From Marinilactibacillus piezotolerans (GTDB lineage Bacteria > Bacillota > Bacilli > Lactobacillales > Carnobacteriaceae_A), in contig NZ_FWDP01000002.1 of the NCBI RefSeq assembly GCF_900169305.1, positions 62,001 through 126,000 on the forward strand: a stretch of DNA of 64,000 nt. Direction: 5' to 3'. The translations under genes were made by a program, and so were the position numbers. This document shows, one piece after another, positions 62,791-64,000 of the stretch (position 1 is the first letter of the stretch; each line of letters opens with the position of its first letter). The notes under the pieces are model-generated. The model did not search any database. It was not told the origin of the DNA and saw nothing but the letters and a program-made list of their open reading frames with translations.

Positions 62791-63789
62791 GTGGATGGAT
62801 TTATGGGAGAAAGTTATATCGGTATTATCATAATTGCCGTTATTGTTTTAATTGTATTAGGTATATTCCTTCGATTTGTTCCTGTTGGACTATGGGTTAC
62901 AGCCTATTTCTCTGGTGTTAAAGTCGGTATAGGTACTTTGGTAGGAATGAGGCTGCGTCAGGTCAGCCCTCACGCGATCATTAGACCATTGATCAAGGCA
63001 ACAAAAGCTGGTCTGGAGCTCAATACCAATCAGCTGGAAGCACACTATTTAGCTGGCGGAAATGTTAATGCAGTGATTGATGCACTGATTGCTTCTCACC
63101 GTGCTGATATTGATTTGGAATTTGAAAAAGCTGCTGCAATCGATCTTGCTGGTCGTAATGTGTTTGAAGCCGTTCAAGTTTCTGTTAATCCTAAAGTAAT
63201 TGAAACACCAGATATCGCAGCCGTTGCTAAAGACGGTATCGAAATCGTTGCTAAAGCTAAAGTAACCGTTCGTGCCAACATCGAACGTCTTGTCGGTGGT
63301 GCCGGCGAAGATACAATCATTGCCCGTGTTGGTGAAGGTGTTGTAACGACTGTTGGTTCAGCAGATAAACATTCTGATGTTTTAGAAAATCCAGATATGA
63401 TTTCTAAAACTGTCCTAAGCAAAGGTTTAGACTCTGGAACGGCCTTTGAAATTCTGTCCATTGATATTGCCGACATTGATGTCGGACGAAATATTGGGGC
63501 AAAACTGCAAACTGAACAAGCAGAAGCAGACAAAAACATTGCGCAAGCTAAAGCGGAAGAAAGACGTTCAATGGCGATTGCACAAGAACAAGAAATGCGT
63601 GCTGAAACACAAAAAATGCGTTCTAAAGTTGTGGAATCAGAGGCCAGTGTTCCTCTTGCAATGGCTGAAGCTCTGCGTAAAGGCCAAATTGGTGTAATGG
63701 ATTACTACAAAATGCAAAATATCAATGCTGATACTGATATGAGAAATTCTATATCTACTCAGGCGGAACCTAACGAAGAAGAAGAGTGA
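62791..63789 (+). CDS. floA: Flotillin-like protein FloA
   Basis: FloA organises functional membrane microdomains and aids membrane fluidity control and secretion. The protein of about 332 aa has one N-terminal hairpin segment ([26 protein letters not shown]), then a PHB-type domain (about 50-230) and an Ala/Glu/Gln-rich coiled coil ([36 protein letters not shown], family match). The start is most likely GTG at 62791 (AGGAG 9 nt upstream); an ATG 9 nt earlier lies only 1 nt from that AGGAG. Follows nfeD by 16 nt. Confidence 0.92.
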   Translation: MDGFMGESYIGIIIIAVIVLIVLGIFLRFVPVGLWVTAYFSGVKVGIGTLVGMRLRQVSPHAIIRPLIKATKAGLELNTNQLEAHYLAGGNVNAVIDALIASHRADIDLEFEKAAAIDLAGRNVFEAVQVSVNPKVIETPDIAAVAKDGIEIVAKAKVTVRANIERLVGGAGEDTIIARVGEGVVTTVGSADKHSDVLENPDMISKTVLSKGLDSGTAFEILSIDIADIDVGRNIGAKLQTEQAEADKNIAQAKAEERRSMAIAQEQEMRAETQKMRSKVVESEASVPLAMAEALRKGQIGVMDYYKMQNINADTDMRNSISTQAEPNEEEE

Positions 63790-63795
63790 TAACGT

Positions 63796-64000
63796 ATGGA
63801 TCTCATAATCTGGTTAATTCAGTTATTCGTTTTCTTTAGTGTTGTATCGGCAATTCTTGGCTCTTTAAGTAAAAAACAGAATAACAAACAGAACAAACGT
63901 CAATCACCAAAACAAAATAAATCTTTTCATTCTTCTGTTCAAACGTATTCTGCCAGCTCTGCTGCAGAAAAAGCTAGATCAGCTGGCCGCAATACCCCAC
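63796..64000 (+). CDS. Small membrane protein following floA (partial)
   Basis: An ATG at 63796, 6 nt after the floA stop, opens a frame to the window end: one N-terminal transmembrane helix (IIWLIQLFVFFSVVSAILGSL), then a basic, Lys/Gln/Asn/Ser-rich tail (KKQNNKQNKRQSPKQNKS). In Bacillus, yqfB follows yqfA, so this may be the third gene of the same operon, but I cannot confirm homology from 68 codons. Confidence 0.55.
   Translation, partial: MDLIIWLIQLFVFFSVVSAILGSLSKKQNNKQNKRQSPKQNKSFHSSVQTYSASSAAEKARSAGRNTP

Overview
This is a 64 kb stretch of low-GC Gram-positive chromosome. Gene content and order point to the order Lactobacillales, most likely a Carnobacteriaceae-type organism (genus not resolvable from sequence alone). 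Pointers are a CamS lipoprotein next to ligA/pcrA, an EpuA-type small membrane protein after mbl, a MecA/PBP5-type class B PBP, an LtaS, a competence-type short SSB, and an EfrAB/LmrCD-like heterodimeric exporter. I see no rRNA, tRNA, prophage, transposase, insertion sequence or CRISPR array. The window looks like core chromosome throughout.

Layout. 1-8.5 kb: pcrA-ligA-camS-gatC-gatA-gatB, all on the minus strand, with gatB cut by the left edge. 8.5-17.3 kb: also minus strand, a long hairpin, a GntR regulator, a divergent PurK-like ATP-grasp protein, a UPF0316 membrane protein, a CNNM/CBS protein, a MecA-type PBP, and a VanY / GH73 / TIM-barrel operon. 17.4-24 kb: a Gfo/Idh/MocA oxidoreductase (+), then a coiled-coil FtsX-type ABC exporter and an RlmI-like rRNA methyltransferase (-). 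24-28.6 kb: ltaS and a two-component system. 28.7-37.2 kb: an ancestral Firmicutes block read on the minus strand (tdk-prfA-prmC-tsaC, upp, DUF1146, murA, mbl, epuA, ssb), in which the glyA and atp genes usually found inside this block are absent. 37.4-46.8 kb: manA, amt, a TetR-controlled heterodimeric ABC exporter, an AI-2E-family protein and 6-phosphogluconolactonase. 46.9-53.1 kb: a two-dioxygenase plus flavin-reductase operon with an MhqR-like operator, crr, uppP, DUF4828 and an NCS2 purine permease. 53.2-61.6 kb: a complete glycogen operon glgB-C-D-A-P. 62.1-64 kb: nfeD-floA and the start of a third gene.

How it fits together. Much of the window serves the envelope: murA, uppP, PBP, carboxypeptidase, glucosaminidase, ltaS, mbl and flotillin. 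Most transcription units end in clear intrinsic terminators, many shared by convergent genes. Several promoters carry an extended -10 (TGG before the hexamer).

The items most worth a second look are these. (1) The PurK homologue has lost the glycine-rich ATP-lid and the RPHNSGH active-site motif, but sits exactly where the purine operon sits in Bacillus and lies next to a GntR gene with its own dyad operator. (2) There are tandem TetR operators around the exporter promoter. (3) An MhqR-like box lies at the start of the dioxygenase operon. (4) OmpR-type direct repeats sit at the ltaS promoter beside a two-component system, and LtaS itself has Ser in place of the catalytic Thr. (5) A dyad overlaps the murA -10, followed by a roughly 200-nt leader. 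(6) A long unexplained hairpin RNA ends in a U-tract upstream of pcrA.
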